From: Acidipila rosea
GTDB lineage: Bacteria; Acidobacteriota; Terriglobia; Terriglobales; Acidobacteriaceae
Direction of reading: 5' to 3'
Length of the DNA: 64,000 bases
Assembly: GCF_004339725.1 (NCBI RefSeq)
Contig: NZ_SMGK01000001.1
Coordinates: 310,001 to 374,000 of the forward strand
Part shown: piece by piece, positions 1 through 8,323 of the stretch
Position numbering within the stretch: the stretch's first letter is position 1
Layout: each line of letters starts with the position of its first letter
Position numbers and translations under genes: made by a program
Notes under the pieces: model-generated
The model's input: the letters and a program-made list of their open reading frames with translations, nothing else
Databases searched by the model: none
Told to the model about the DNA's origin: nothing

Positions 1-1069
1 CGAAGAGAGTGTCGCCGGGGTAAGCGGTGCTGTCCTGCCCGGCGCGCTCCTGGGCGGTGGGCACGGGCAGCACCTGCGTGGTGCCCAGGACCTGGCGGAA
101 GCCCTGATATTCGCCATAGTAGAAGGTCTTGCGGCGGCCATCGTAGAGGTGCGGAAGCACGACTGGGCCGCCGTTGGTGAAGCCGAACTCATTGCGGCGG
201 AAGGGTGGAATGCGTCCGGGGTTGGCGATGGAGGAGTGGTCGAAGTAGTTGCGGGCATCGAGCGCGGAGTTGCGCAGAAATTCAAAGACCGAGCCGTGAA
301 TATCGTTGGAGCCGGAGCGGGTGAGGATATTGGTGAAGCCGGCTGCGCCGCGGCCGATCTCGGCTGGCATCCAGCCGGAGCTGGATTGGATCTCCTGGAC
401 GGCATCGACGTTGAAGTTGGAAAAGGTCGCGCCGCCCATCTCGGGATCGCTGGTGTCGGCGCCGTCCATAGCGAAGGTGGCCTCGACGCCGCGCTGGCCG
501 TTGATGGCGAACTGCTGGGTGAAGTTGTTGGCGCCGTTCGAGTCCGTCATGGTGCCAGCGGCAAGCAACAGGAGCTGGCTGAAGTCGCGTTTGTTAAGCG
601 GAAGCTGGCTGACCGAGCTGCTGGACAGCGCCTCGCCGCCGGTGCCCTCGGTTTTGGCGGAGACGGCCTCGCTCTGGGCGAAGGTGATGGCAAGCACTCC
701 TTGCGGCGTGAGCGTGAGCACGGCGTGAGCGGGCGGCGTGGCAAGATTGAGCGGCTGCGGATAGCGGGCAGTGTGGCCGGAACTCTTTACGGAGAGCTGA
801 TAGATGCCTGCGGGAATGTGCTCGAAGAGGAAGTGGCCATCGGCGGCGGTGAGGGTGTGGAACTTGTGGCCGTCGGCGCTGAGCTCAATGGCAGCTCCGC
901 CGATGGGCTTCGAGGCGTAGTCGCGGAGGGTTCCCTCCCAGGCAGGGGCGGAAGGCTGCTGGCACCACGAGGCGAGTGAGAAAAGGGAGGCAACTAGAAA
1001 GGCCCATACTGCATGAAGCAACAGGTGTCCGTGCCGGTGGTTTTTCCGGGCGAGGGGTTTTGAAGGCAT
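1..1069 (-). CDS. TonB-dependent receptor with carboxypeptidase-regulatory-like domain (5' part, runs off window)
   Basis: Outer-membrane receptor of the Oar-like type, likely importing oligosaccharides or similar ligands through TonB. From the ATG at 1069 the frame is open for 356 codons to the window edge, so only the N-terminal third is here. Residues about 20-36 form a hydrophobic signal segment (WAFLVASLFSLASW). Residues about 45-110 resemble a carboxypeptidase-regulatory-like beta-sandwich (GTLRDYASKPIGGAAIELSA, then DGHFLFEHIPAGIYQLSV). A plug-like segment follows with INGQRG, MDGADTSDPE, TRSGSNDIHGSVFEFLRN and RRNEFGFTNGGPV, the usual Oar-type signatures. No clear Shine-Dalgarno precedes the ATG, and there is no earlier in-frame start. 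It stands alone downstream of the dinG-like gene after a 174 bp gap. Family call is firm; ligand unknown. Confidence 0.85.
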   Translation of the reverse strand, partial: MPSKPLARKNHRHGHLLLHAVWAFLVASLFSLASWCQQPSAPAWEGTLRDYASKPIGGAAIELSADGHKFHTLTAADGHFLFEHIPAGIYQLSVKSSGHTARYPQPLNLATPPAHAVLTLTPQGVLAITFAQSEAVSAKTEGTGGEALSSSSVSQLPLNKRDFSQLLLLAAGTMTDSNGANNFTQQFAINGQRGVEATFAMDGADTSDPEMGGATFSNFNVDAVQEIQSSSGWMPAEIGRGAAGFTNILTRSGSNDIHGSVFEFLRNSALDARNYFDHSSIANPGRIPPFRRNEFGFTNGGPVVLPHLYDGRRKTFYYGEYQGFRQVLGTTQVLPVPTAQERAGQDSTAYPGDTLF

Positions 1070-1243
1070 TAGGTTAGTCCGGCTTCTGTCTCAACAGGCA
1101 ATTGCTTTCCTCAAAAGACTTATTTTTGATAGAGGAAAGGTGAATTTGTTGGTGGTACAACATTACCTTACGAAAGGCTGTTGTGGGGAGCGGAATCAGG
1201 CCGAGTTGAAGGATACGGGAGAGTATCCTTCGTCGCCCGCTGG

Positions 1244-3220
1244 CTAGCGGAAGAAATCTTCGACAGCGGCAATGTCCTGCGTGGTGCTGTATCGCGGCAG
1301 GCTCTCCAGAAAGACTTTGCCGTAGCGCTGGCGCTGGAGGCGCGGGTCCAGCAGGACGAGGACGCCGCGGTCTTCAAGAGAGCGGATGAGGCGGCCGAAG
1401 CCCTGCTTGAGGGTGATGACTGCCTGCGGCACCTGGTACTCGAAGAAGGGTTTGCCGCCTGACTCTTCAATAGCCCGCATGCGCGCCTGAACGATGGGGT
1501 CGCTGGGGACGGCAAAAGGCAGACGATCGACAATGACGCAGCTTAGCGCCTCGCCCTGCACGTCAACGCCTTGCCAGAAGCTGGATGTGCCGAAGAGGAC
1601 GGCGTTGGGAGTCTGGCGGAACTCCTCAAGAAGCGCCTTGCGCGGTGCGGTGCCCTGCAGCAGCAGCGGGAAGCCGAGCTCGGAGAGCAGACGCTCGTAG
1701 ACCTCGCGCATCTGCTGGTAGCTGGTGAAGAGGCAGAAGGCGCGGCCCTGAGTAATCTCAAGCACGCGGCGAATCTCCCGGACGGCTGCATCCTGGAAGC
1801 CAGGGTCGCGCGGGTCAGGCATCTCGGGCGGCAGGTAGAGCAAGGCCTGCTTGGAGTAGTTGAAGTGAGACGGGACGACGAGCTCACGCGCATCGCGGAG
1901 ACCTACGCGTTTGCGCATATGTTCAAAGCCGCCCTGCACGGTGAGCGTGGCGGAAGTGAGGACGACGCTGGGGAAGTTCTCAAAGAGCAGCTCGGCGAGC
2001 AGGTCAGAAACGTCAATAGGCGTGGCCTGCAGAAAGGTGTTGCGGCTGGCCTCGCGGCCTCGTCCGGCGTTGCGGCGCTCGAGCCAGAAGACGGTGTTCT
2101 TGTCCTCGGACTCCATCAGGAACTTCAACTGGGAGCGGATGTCGGCGGTGCGCTTGCGCAGGCCGGAGGCCTCGTCAACACCGCGCAGGCGCTCGAGTTC
2201 GCCTTCAAGGCGGTGCAGCGAGTTGAGCGCGCCGAGGTAGACATCGCCGTGCAGTTCGAGAAACTCCTCGCGCGCGTCGAACTGCATGCGGCCTTCGCCG
2301 AAGGCGCCGAGCGGGAGCGCGGCGAAGAACATGCGTCCGCGCTCGCGGACCAGCTGCGAGGCCGAGAGGATGCTGGAGGACAGAGACTGCCTGGCGCGGA
2401 GCATGGTTTCAATGTCGCGGGCGAGCTCCTCGGTGCGGATGTTGCTGAGGCTGATGCCGAAGTAGTTGGAGGCGACGTCTTCAAGCTCGTGGGCCTCGTC
2501 GAAGATGACGGCGGCGGCATCGGGCAGCACGCCTGCATCGGGCGCGGCGGCAGCCTGCTGCTTGATGGCGAGGTCGGCGAAGAAGAGATGGTGGTTGACG
2601 ATGACGATGTCGCTCTCGGCGGCGCGGCGGCGCATCTCGGTAATGAAGCAGCGCTCGTAATCCGGGCATTTCTGGCCGAGGCAGGCTTCACTGCGGGCGT
2701 CGAGCTTGGCCCAGAGGGGGCTGGACTCCGGTAGCTCGTCGATCTCGGCGCGGTCGCCGGTTTCAGTTTCCTTTTCCCATGCGGCGATGGCCTGGAACTG
2801 CTGAATCTCCTCAAGGCCGTTGAGGATGGGGCTGGCGTTGAGGGCGTAGAGCTTATGGCGGCAGAGGTAGTTGGCGCGGCCTTTCATGTAGCAGACGCGC
2901 AGGGGGCCGAGGAGCGATTCCAGGAAGGGAATGTCCTTAAAGAAGAGCTGCTCCTGAAGATTTTTGGTGCCGGTGGAGATGATGACCCGCTGGCCGGTGC
3001 GCAGCGCGGGCAGCAGGTAGGCGAGGGTCTTGCCGGTGCCGGTGCCTGCCTCTGCGATGAGGTGGCGCTGCTCAGTGAGGGCTCGCTCGACGGCCTGGGC
3101 CATCTCCAACTGACCCTTGCGGAACTCATAAGGGAGCGCGGAGCGCGAGAGCAGGCCGCCGGGCGCAAAGAAGTCATAGAGCGAGGGCAGGGCAGGCGCG
3201 GTTTTGGCTGGGGTCGGCAC
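1244..3220 (-). CDS. dinG: DinG/YoaA-type ATP-dependent DNA helicase (XPD-like, FeS)
   Basis: Superfamily 2 5'-3' DNA helicase of the DinG/XPD group, acting in replication-conflict or damage repair. The 658-residue protein shows Walker A GTGTGKT at about 59-65, the Walker B DEAH box at about 240-243 (VIFDEAHELED) and four cysteines at about 120, 180, 185 and 191, spaced as in the XPD/DinG iron-sulfur cluster between motifs I and II. The C-terminal helicase lobe has FWQGVDVQG and the conserved QGFGRLIRS (motif VI). There is no N-terminal exonuclease domain, so it resembles the E. coli DinG/YoaA form. It is divergent from the DUF4239-like gene, with only about 60 bp between starts. The gene symbol is by family; DinG and YoaA cannot be separated here. 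Confidence 0.9.
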   Translation of the reverse strand: MPTPAKTAPALPSLYDFFAPGGLLSRSALPYEFRKGQLEMAQAVERALTEQRHLIAEAGTGTGKTLAYLLPALRTGQRVIISTGTKNLQEQLFFKDIPFLESLLGPLRVCYMKGRANYLCRHKLYALNASPILNGLEEIQQFQAIAAWEKETETGDRAEIDELPESSPLWAKLDARSEACLGQKCPDYERCFITEMRRRAAESDIVIVNHHLFFADLAIKQQAAAAPDAGVLPDAAAVIFDEAHELEDVASNYFGISLSNIRTEELARDIETMLRARQSLSSSILSASQLVRERGRMFFAALPLGAFGEGRMQFDAREEFLELHGDVYLGALNSLHRLEGELERLRGVDEASGLRKRTADIRSQLKFLMESEDKNTVFWLERRNAGRGREASRNTFLQATPIDVSDLLAELLFENFPSVVLTSATLTVQGGFEHMRKRVGLRDARELVVPSHFNYSKQALLYLPPEMPDPRDPGFQDAAVREIRRVLEITQGRAFCLFTSYQQMREVYERLLSELGFPLLLQGTAPRKALLEEFRQTPNAVLFGTSSFWQGVDVQGEALSCVIVDRLPFAVPSDPIVQARMRAIEESGGKPFFEYQVPQAVITLKQGFGRLIRSLEDRGVLVLLDPRLQRQRYGKVFLESLPRYSTTQDIAAVEDFFR

Positions 3221-3283
3221 AGGTGTATTTGCCTAATCATATCTGCCCACCAGTGCGGAAGGTGGGCTAAGATGGAGCCGCGT

Positions 3284-4039
3284 ATGCATACCTACCTGAT
3301 CGCTGCTCCGCTGCTGTTTGTCGCGGTGCTCTCGCTGCTGGAGACGGGCCGGGCGCTTGCCGCGCGCCGCAGGGCGCCGGGCAAGGATGACGGCCTGAGC
3401 GCGATTGACGGTGCGGTGTTCGGGCTGATGGGGCTGCTGATTGCCTTTACCTTCTCCGGCGCGGCGCAACGCTTTGAACAGCGGCGGCAGCTGATTGTGC
3501 AGGAGGCGAACGCCATTGGCACGGCGTGGCTGCGGGTGGATCTGCTTCCGGCGGGGGCGCAGCCGGCGATCCGCCAGGACTTCAGAGACTACGTGGATGC
3601 GCGGCTGGGGTTTTATCGGAATCTGCCGGTCGATGCGCAAACGGCGGCTGTGCAGATGCAGCGAGCCAATCGGCTGCAGGGGAGACTGTGGGCGCAGACT
3701 GTGGCGGCCTGTCGTACGGGCTGCGCGAATCCGGCCATTACCCTGCCGCTGACCGCGCTGAACGAAATGATCGACATAACGACGACTCGCGCGGCGGCGC
3801 TGGAGACGCATCCGCCAAAGATCATCTACGAGGTGCTGATTCTACTGGTGCTGGTGAGTTCACTGCTGGCCGGCTATGGCATGGGCGAAGCCCGGAGCTG
3901 GGTGCATACGCTAGTCTACGCGGCGGTGCTGACGCTGACCGTCTATGTCACGGTGGACCTCGAGTATCCGCGGCTGGGGCTGATCCGGGTGGACTCGGCG
4001 GATCATCTGCTGATGGATGTAAGGGCGGGAATGCAATGA
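3284..4039 (+). CDS. DUF4239 / bestrophin-like-domain membrane protein
   Basis: Predicted inner-membrane protein of unknown function, about 251 residues. Two hydrophobic segments lie near the N-terminus (about 3-20, LIAAPLLFVAVLSLLE, and 40-60, AVFGLMGLLIAFTFSGAA) and two near the C-terminus (about 177-195 and 200-220), separated by a soluble charged loop of about 120 residues. The stretch after the second segment (RFEQRRQLIVQEANAIGTAW) is characteristic of DUF4239 proteins, sometimes called bestrophin-like. The ATG at 3284 is preceded by GGAG at a 6-base gap; an in-frame ATG at 3272 behind GGAAGG would add four residues and is also plausible. The open frame extends further upstream only as antisense to the helicase. 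It sits 78 bp before der on the same strand. Confidence 0.75.
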   Translation: MHTYLIAAPLLFVAVLSLLETGRALAARRRAPGKDDGLSAIDGAVFGLMGLLIAFTFSGAAQRFEQRRQLIVQEANAIGTAWLRVDLLPAGAQPAIRQDFRDYVDARLGFYRNLPVDAQTAAVQMQRANRLQGRLWAQTVAACRTGCANPAITLPLTALNEMIDITTTRAAALETHPPKIIYEVLILLVLVSSLLAGYGMGEARSWVHTLVYAAVLTLTVYVTVDLEYPRLGLIRVDSADHLLMDVRAGMQ

Positions 4040-4117
4040 GCAGGTAAACTTAGAAGAGATAAGGAACGGCTGTGAACTCCGCCGAATCAATCCTTTCAGA
4101 GAATCGGTGGCACCCTT

Positions 4118-5554
4118 TTGAGTAAACCTCAGCGTAGACGAAATACTTCCTCTCAAACTCCCCTGATCGCGATTGTGGGGCGACCCAATGTAGGTAAGTC
4201 GACGCTCTTCAACCGGCTCACGGGCTCGCGGCGTTCGATTGTGGGCGATGAGCCAGGCATTACGCGCGACCGCATCTATGGCGAGGTTGCATGGAATGGG
4301 CGCTCGGCGCGGCTGGTGGATACAGGCGGCGTTATTCCAGACGAAGAGGCCCTGATACCGGCGCAGATCTTTGTGCAGGCGCGATTTGCGCTCGATGAGG
4401 CCGCGGCAGTGATCATGGTAGTGGACGGGCGCACCGAACTGGCGGCCCCGGACCTGGACCTTGCCCGGCTGCTGCAGAAGACTGGCAAACCGCTCTTCCT
4501 GGCGGTGAACAAGATCGATGTGGAGACGCTGGATGCAGCCGCGGAGAACTTTCGCCAGCTGGGGCTGAAGAGCCTGACGGCGATCTCCGCCGAGCACGGG
4601 CACAACATCGGCGATCTGCTCGATGAAGTCTTTGCCGCGCTGCCTCCGCAGGTCGAGGAGAGCGTTGAGGTAGAGCCCGAGAATGAAGAAGAAGCTGAGG
4701 CTCTGCATCGGACTCACGGAGAGTACCAACAGGACGAGGTCAATGTAGCGATTATCGGACGGCCCAACGTGGGCAAGTCGACGCTGTTGAATACGCTGAC
4801 GGGTACCTCGCGCGCGATCGTGTCTCCGATTGCCGGAACGACGCGCGATGCGGTGGATGAGTTGATTGAGTACCAGGGCCACAAGCTGCGCATTGTGGAT
4901 ACGGCGGGCATTCGACGCAAGGGCAAGACGAACCTGATGGCGGAGAAGCTCTCGGTGGTGATGGCGCGCAGGCATCTCGAAGCTGCCGATGTGGCGCTGC
5001 TGCTGATCGATGCGACGGAAGGCGTGACGGCCTCCGATGCCACGATTGGGGGCTATGCGCATGAGAGCGGCCGGTCGGTCGTGATCGTGGTAAACAAGTG
5101 GGACGCGGTCACGACGGCCCGCGTGGATGGCAAACCTCCCGCCGATCGCGCGATCTACGAAGAGCAGGTTCGGCGTGCGCTGAAGTATTTGAACTATGCG
5201 CCGGTGTTGTTTATCTCCGCGATGGAGGGGCGCAACCTGAACCGGGTGCTCGATACCGTGGTGCGAGTAGCAGCGGAACGGCGCAAACGCGTCACGACAG
5301 GGCAGATGAATCGGTTCCTGGAAAAGGTCGATTTCCAGCGGGCCACCGTGCCGATGGCAAAGAGGGTTCGAATTTTCTATATGACGCAGGCTGCGGTTGC
5401 GCCGCCAACCTTCGTGCTCTTTACGAATCGAGACATAAAGCTGCACTTCTCATTTGAACGCTTCCTTGAGAATCAGATAAGGGAATCGTTTGGGTTCGAG
5501 GGGTCGCCGATCTGGTTCAAGATCAAGGCAAGAAACAAGCCGGAGAAGGAGTAG
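4118..5554 (+). CDS. der: Ribosome-assembly GTPase Der (EngA)
   Basis: Essential double-GTPase needed for 50S ribosomal subunit maturation, cytoplasmic. The 478-residue protein carries two tandem Era-like G domains. The first has the P-loop GRPNVGKST at about 21-29, DTGG and NKID. The second has GRPNVGKST at about 214-222, DTAGIRRKGK and NKWD. A KH-like C-terminal domain follows (VPMAKRVRIFYMTQAAVAPP ... LENQIRESFGFEGSPI). An acidic linker rich in E separates the G domains. The start is a TTG at 4118, giving MSKPQRRRN, with no nearer ATG; a weak purine tract (AGAGAATCGG) lies upstream. Length and domain order are normal for Der. Confidence 0.96.
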   Translation: MSKPQRRRNTSSQTPLIAIVGRPNVGKSTLFNRLTGSRRSIVGDEPGITRDRIYGEVAWNGRSARLVDTGGVIPDEEALIPAQIFVQARFALDEAAAVIMVVDGRTELAAPDLDLARLLQKTGKPLFLAVNKIDVETLDAAAENFRQLGLKSLTAISAEHGHNIGDLLDEVFAALPPQVEESVEVEPENEEEAEALHRTHGEYQQDEVNVAIIGRPNVGKSTLLNTLTGTSRAIVSPIAGTTRDAVDELIEYQGHKLRIVDTAGIRRKGKTNLMAEKLSVVMARRHLEAADVALLLIDATEGVTASDATIGGYAHESGRSVVIVVNKWDAVTTARVDGKPPADRAIYEEQVRRALKYLNYAPVLFISAMEGRNLNRVLDTVVRVAAERRKRVTTGQMNRFLEKVDFQRATVPMAKRVRIFYMTQAAVAPPTFVLFTNRDIKLHFSFERFLENQIRESFGFEGSPIWFKIKARNKPEKE

Positions 5555-5632
5555 CAGGCCGGCGCTGGCCGCAGCATGGTTGTGCAGCGGAAGAAGCGCC
5601 AGCCATGCTAGGCTAAAGAAGCCCACCTGAAA

Positions 5633-5719
5633 GCCGGGATGGCGGAACTGGCAGACGCAGCGGACTCAAAATCCGCCGAGGGCAACCTCGTGGGGGTTCG
5701 ACCCCCCCTCCCGGCACCA
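5633..5719 (+). tRNA. tRNA-Leu (anticodon CAA)
   Basis: An 87-nt class II tRNA with a long variable arm. The acceptor stem GCCGGGA (5633-5639) pairs with TCCCGGC (5709-5715), followed by discriminator A and an encoded CCA (5717-5719). The anticodon stem GCGGA/TCCGC encloses the 7-nt loop CTCAAAA, placing CAA at positions 34-36. The T arm GGGGGTTCGACCCCC is perfect. The variable arm is the short hairpin around GAGGGCAACCTC. It lies 78 bp after der and reads UUG codons. Confidence 0.97.
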
Positions 5720-6113
5720 TAAAAAGTAAATCTGAGGCATAACAAAAATAAACACAAGGCACCAAACTTGCATTCGCATCGCATGAATCGCGGCGCAGTC
5801 GACGCGCGGAAACTCGGTGTCTTTGCCATTGAATGCCATCGCAAGAGCTGTTCCATTAAGCATAACTAGCCTCAACGCCTTGAGTTTCCAACAGTCGGAA
5901 GCTTGCATTATGGGAGCCCGCACGCTGTTCCTTCGTGATGAATCCCGCCGCCATTGTGACATAAGCCTGATGTACAGCCTCCAGGTTCGGTTCACTTGGC
6001 GTCTCTGCGACGTCGTTTCAGTCTGATGAGTCTGGGATGCATCCATTCGTCTTACGACGGCACCGAATCTACTTTGGTCTGTGCTGGAGATCTCGGGCGC
6101 ATCAGCTCTGACT
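5720..6113. other. Intergenic stretch with a possible decayed minus-strand ORF
   Basis: About 390 bp between tRNA-Leu and the 3' end of the AraC-type gene, with no recognisable intact gene. On the minus strand, 5856-6017 is a stop-to-stop frame of about 53 codons that reads like protein (contains AVHQAYVTMAAGFITKEQRAG and ends SFRLLETQGVEASYA), but its frame is interrupted at both ends and it has no convincing start. It may be the tail of a lost gene. tRNA 3' flanks are common integration points, but no integrase or repeated tRNA end is visible here. Confidence 0.3.
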
Positions 6114-6998
6114 TCAAGGCCTGGATCGATAATTCGCAGGATCTTTAAACATCTGCCTGAGTGATCGAGGACTGCAGAAGCGGACTTTTTTGAACTGTCT
6201 ACAGAAATTTGAGTAGTTAGAAAAACCGACCGCCATTGCGATCTCAAGAGCACTCATGTCGGTATCGATGAGGAGACGTGTAGCGTGCGAGATGCGGATT
6301 TCGTTTACGTACTCGGTCATCGTGCGACCCGTTGATCGCTTGAAGAGGCGACACAGGGAGGAAATATCCATGTGCATCTCTTTGGAAACGGATTCGTAGG
6401 ATATTTTCCTCGATGAATTGCGATCTAGCAGCCGGCAAATCTTATTGATGCGTTTTTCCTCGCCGGGGCTGCAAAGCGGCTGGTGGCGTCCACTGGCGAG
6501 TGCTTCATCGGATTTGCTCTCAGCGAGTGAGAGCAGAATTGAAATCAGGGTCAGCGTTCGGCGGGCCGGGGAAAGTGATAGCAGTCCCCTGATTTCATCT
6601 GCGATTTCCATATTTCGCCGCGCTTTCTCAAACCAGAGGCCCCTCGAAGATCGCTCCAACAGCATTCTCACTGGCTCCATCTCACCGAGTTCCAACAGCC
6701 CTTTGCCAAGATGTTCTGCCCGAAACTGGACGACGACGGCCCGGTTCCCGTCCAGCCTGCCCGAAGAAGGGTTGTCCGATTTCCAAGTGTGTGGAAGGTT
6801 CGCACCCAGCAAGACCAAGTCTCCAGGCTCGTAATCCTGGATGCAGTCTCCGACCAATCGCTGGCCGGCCCCCGCTTCGATCAGAGTGAGTTCAAACTCT
6901 GGGTGATAGTGCCAGTTGAAAGCGAAGGAGGGCTCAGCCCGACGAAAAACAAGAAAGGAGCTGTTGGCCGTCGGTACAACTTCAAACTGAGCCTTCAT
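6114..6998 (-). CDS. AraC-family transcriptional regulator with N-terminal cupin
   Basis: Cytoplasmic sugar-responsive transcription factor of the AraC/XylS family, 294 residues. The N-terminal half is a cupin (NWHYHPEFELTLIEAGAG at about 28-45, PHTW at about 69-72), where His and Glu residues typically form the ligand pocket. The C-terminal ~95 residues contain two helix-turn-helix motifs: ISYESVSKEMHMDISSLCRL and the signature ALEIAMAVGFSNYSNFCRQF near 255-275. It is transcribed away from the PhyH-like, GH127, GH92 and GH13 genes, so it probably controls that set; this is inferred from position. The last segment (KKVRFCSPRSLRQMF) departs slightly from the usual K-x-x-G-x-S/T-P-x-x-F/Y-R pattern. 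Confidence 0.9.
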   Translation of the reverse strand: MKAQFEVVPTANSSFLVFRRAEPSFAFNWHYHPEFELTLIEAGAGQRLVGDCIQDYEPGDLVLLGANLPHTWKSDNPSSGRLDGNRAVVVQFRAEHLGKGLLELGEMEPVRMLLERSSRGLWFEKARRNMEIADEIRGLLSLSPARRTLTLISILLSLAESKSDEALASGRHQPLCSPGEEKRINKICRLLDRNSSRKISYESVSKEMHMDISSLCRLFKRSTGRTMTEYVNEIRISHATRLLIDTDMSALEIAMAVGFSNYSNFCRQFKKVRFCSPRSLRQMFKDPANYRSRP

Positions 6999-7232
6999 GG
7001 CACAAATTCCTCTCGATCGACACCAGCACGTGGCGCTGCGCGTTCCTCAATATAGTACATATTCCTGTCAAAAACGTAGTAGCCTGCCGTCGTGACCCTC
7101 CGTATGATTCTCCTCAGGCCTTTCCCGAGGGGGAGAACCGCGAACAGTCGTGGGGCTTCGCGCCAGCTGATTTTGGAGTGTTCCTCGCGGCTCGAGCATC
7201 GCAAATTCAATCTTTTCCTGAGGCAGTCACAT
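6999..7232. promoter_or_regulatory. Divergent regulatory region, AraC regulator / PhyH-GH127-GH92-GH13 genes
   Basis: 234 bp between the starts of the AraC-type gene (minus) and the PhyH-like gene (plus). It is the natural place for operators of this regulator. It contains an AT-rich core around TATAGTACATATTCCTGTC (7050-7070) that could hold a promoter, and GAGG just upstream of the ATG at 7233 as ribosome-binding site. I cannot define the AraC half-sites by eye. Confidence 0.45.
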
Positions 7233-8162
7233 ATGACGACCATTGCAACTTTCGCTAAAGAACGGATTCTGGCCGAACTTGACGCTCCCTGCAGGGTCAC
7301 CGATGAGCAGATTGATTTCTATAACGAGTTCGGCTACATCAAGCTCAAGCAGGTCTTCACGCCCAAGTTGCTGGAGTACTACCGCGTGGCCATCAGCGCG
7401 CGCGTCGCCAAACTCTCCGCCGATGCTTTGCCCATGGAGCAGCGAACAACCTACGGGAAGGCGTTTCTCCAGGTTATAAACCTGTGGACAAAGTCGGAGA
7501 CAGTGAAGGAATTCGTTTTTGGCAAGCGCCTGGCTCGGATCGCTGCCGAGTTGATGCAGATCGACGGAGTCCGCCTGTACCACGATCAGGCGCTCTACAA
7601 AGAGGCCGGTGGCGGCATCACACCTTGGCATGCTGACCAGTATTACTGGCCGCTCGCGACCGAGAAGACAGTGACCGCGTGGGTGCCGCTGCAGGATACC
7701 CCAAGAGAAATGGGGCCGCTGGTCTTCAGTGAAAAGAGCCACCGGTTCCAAACCGGCCGCGATCTGGAAATCAGCGACGAAAGCGAAATGACCCTCAAAG
7801 AAGCGCTCACCGCATTCAAGGTGGAAGATGGAGCGTTCGATCTGGGCGACATTAGCTTTCACTCGGGATGGACGTACCATCGCGCTGGCGCCAACGCTTC
7901 AACCCGTCCACGCGAAGTAATGACGGTCATTTACATGGATGCCCAGACACGCCTTGCCAAACCGAAGAACAAGAACCAACAGAGCGATTGGGACAACTGG
8001 TGCCCTGGCGCGCAAATTGGAGAGATAGTGGCAACACCCCTCAATCCGGTGCTGTACTCCGGCGTTCCGGTGGCCTCCGGGGCTGCTTCGACCGTGGAGC
8101 CTGACAAGATCAAGCAGCACGAGCGACGGCATGAAACAGGTTCACGCAGGGGCTCTGGGTAG
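7233..8162 (+). CDS. Phytanoyl-CoA dioxygenase (PhyH) family protein
   Basis: Predicted non-heme Fe(II)/2-oxoglutarate-dependent oxygenase of the PhyH family, about 309 residues, cytoplasmic. The iron triad is visible: H133-x-D135 in PWHADQYYW and H216 in GWTYHRAGA, with an arginine about ten residues on (STRPREV) suited to bind 2-oxoglutarate. The start at 7233 is preceded by GAGG at a good distance; longer in-frame starts upstream lack support. Substrate unknown: PhyH enzymes hydroxylate very varied small molecules. It is first in a same-strand series with GH127 (161 bp gap), GH92 and GH13 and divergent from the AraC regulator, suggesting a role in processing a modified sugar or secondary metabolite. 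The C-terminal ~30 residues are charged and probably disordered. Confidence 0.85.
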   Translation: MTTIATFAKERILAELDAPCRVTDEQIDFYNEFGYIKLKQVFTPKLLEYYRVAISARVAKLSADALPMEQRTTYGKAFLQVINLWTKSETVKEFVFGKRLARIAAELMQIDGVRLYHDQALYKEAGGGITPWHADQYYWPLATEKTVTAWVPLQDTPREMGPLVFSEKSHRFQTGRDLEISDESEMTLKEALTAFKVEDGAFDLGDISFHSGWTYHRAGANASTRPREVMTVIYMDAQTRLAKPKNKNQQSDWDNWCPGAQIGEIVATPLNPVLYSGVPVASGAASTVEPDKIKQHERRHETGSRRGSG

Positions 8163-8323
8163 TCTTCGAGGCAGACACTCATTCCAGGCGCTTTTTCAGT
8201 TTTTGGCGAGCCTTGGCTTCTCCGGAGTCCAGCGACTAACTGCTACTGAAACAGATGCCCACGACTTACGGCAGGCATCTTGCTCTAAATTCCACGCCCC
8301 TACCCGGCGAAAGGTCAGGCGCC

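Noticed and set aside
149-979. Long plus-strand open frame opposite the first receptor
   Set aside because: It is the antisense shadow of the TonB receptor reading on the minus strand; low-complexity G/A/E-rich translation and no family features.
1571-2734. 387-codon plus-strand open frame inside the helicase gene
   Set aside because: Antisense shadow of a GC-rich gene; the minus strand carries clear Walker and FeS motifs.
3911-5446. 511-codon minus-strand open frame opposite der
   Set aside because: Repetitive R/H/Q-rich translation typical of the reverse of a GC-rich gene; Der motifs on the plus strand are unambiguous.
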